The translations under genes and the position numbers were made by a program. The notes beneath the pieces were generated by a model. It was not told the DNA's origin, did not search any database, and saw nothing but the letters and a program-made list of their open reading frames with translations. A DNA stretch of 32,566 nucleotides from JBFISM01 sp041608535 (GTDB lineage Bacteria; Actinomycetota; Acidimicrobiia; Spongiisociales; UBA5794): NCBI GenBank assembly GCA_041608535.1, contig JBFISM010000025.1, forward strand, positions 1 through 32,566, given 5' to 3'. Positions 32,368 to 32,566 of the stretch are shown here, one piece after another. How positions within the stretch are numbered: position 1 is the first letter of the stretch; each line of letters opens with the position of its first letter.

Positions 32368-32566
32368 TCAGCCGACGGCACCCTCCATCTGCAGCTCGAT
32401 GAGCCGGTTCAGCTCGACGGCGTACTCCATCGGCAGCTCCTTGACGATGGGCTCGATGAAGCCGGCGACAATCATCGCCGTGGCCTCTTCCTCGGAGAGA
32501 CCGCGACTCATCAGGTAGAAGAGCTGCTCCTCCCCCACCTTGGAGACGGTGGCCTCATGACCGATC
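32368..32566 (-). CDS. sufB: SufB, 3' end only (cut by window edge)
   Basis: The last 66 codons of a minus-strand frame read IGHEATVSKVGEEQLFYLMS, then RGLSEEEATAMIVAGF, IEPIVKELPMEYAVELNRLI and a stop at 32368. This is the conserved C-terminus of SufB, the main scaffold of the SUF Fe-S assembly complex. The rest of the gene lies beyond the window. It points the same way as sufD and sufC but lies about 7.6 kb upstream of sufD. Confidence 0.93.
   Translation of the reverse strand, partial: IGHEATVSKVGEEQLFYLMSRGLSEEEATAMIVAGFIEPIVKELPMEYAVELNRLIELQMEGAVG

Overview
The window is high-GC DNA from a Gram-positive actinobacterium. The evidence is a NucS/EndoMS mismatch endonuclease, a SufU-type scaffold with a Rieske protein inside the suf cluster, a SigA/SigB-like sigma factor, an actinobacterial-type LexA box, an Rv2578c-family radical SAM protein, many GTG starts and dense 4-bp gene overlaps. 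An Acidimicrobiia-like lineage (Ilumatobacter/Microtrichales type) is my best guess, but this is inference. No tRNA, rRNA, CRISPR array or insertion sequence was recognised.

Left part (1-19073): a surface or exopolysaccharide locus. It holds four glycosyltransferase family-4-type genes (one at the left edge and cut, one fused to a GNAT domain), a WecA/MraY-type phospho-sugar transferase, a FlaA1/CapD-type nucleotide-sugar dehydratase, a Wzz/BY-kinase-like chain-length protein whose ATPase motifs are all degenerate, a multi-pass polymerase-like membrane protein, a GNAT, a polysaccharide deacetylase, a kinase-fold protein and two different sulfotransferases. Together they suggest a sulfated, acylated extracellular glycan. 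A five-gene overlapping operon on the minus strand (4519 down to 931) is the least familiar part. It alternates two paralogous SGNH-hydrolase-like proteins with two paralogous lipoyl-domain-like proteins and includes one sulfotransferase. Both lipoyl-like proteins have Glu where the lipoylated or biotinylated Lys should be.

The only gene-free stretch over 300 bases is 11309-11825, between the divergent CapD and glycosyltransferase genes. It contains a candidate minus-strand promoter, an array of five helically phased 8-bp motifs directly upstream of that promoter, and a run of four G-tracts.

Middle part (19189-24727): sufU on the plus strand, then a minus-strand run sufD - Rieske - sufC - small membrane protein - sir2 - fumC. 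The 3' end of sufB lies at the right edge (32368-32566), in the same orientation but about 7.6 kb upstream of sufD, so the usual sufB-sufD-sufC cluster is interrupted here.

Right part (24913-32303), inside that interruption: a secreted M23 peptidase with a hairpin leader, a family-5-type uracil-DNA glycosylase, a DUF4015-type lipoprotein, a group-2-like sigma factor whose ribosome-binding site sits in a hairpin, an aminoglycoside-phosphotransferase-fold protein, an SOS-box-controlled radical SAM gene, nucS, and a zinc-ribbon/TerB protein. Several of these are DNA-repair genes.
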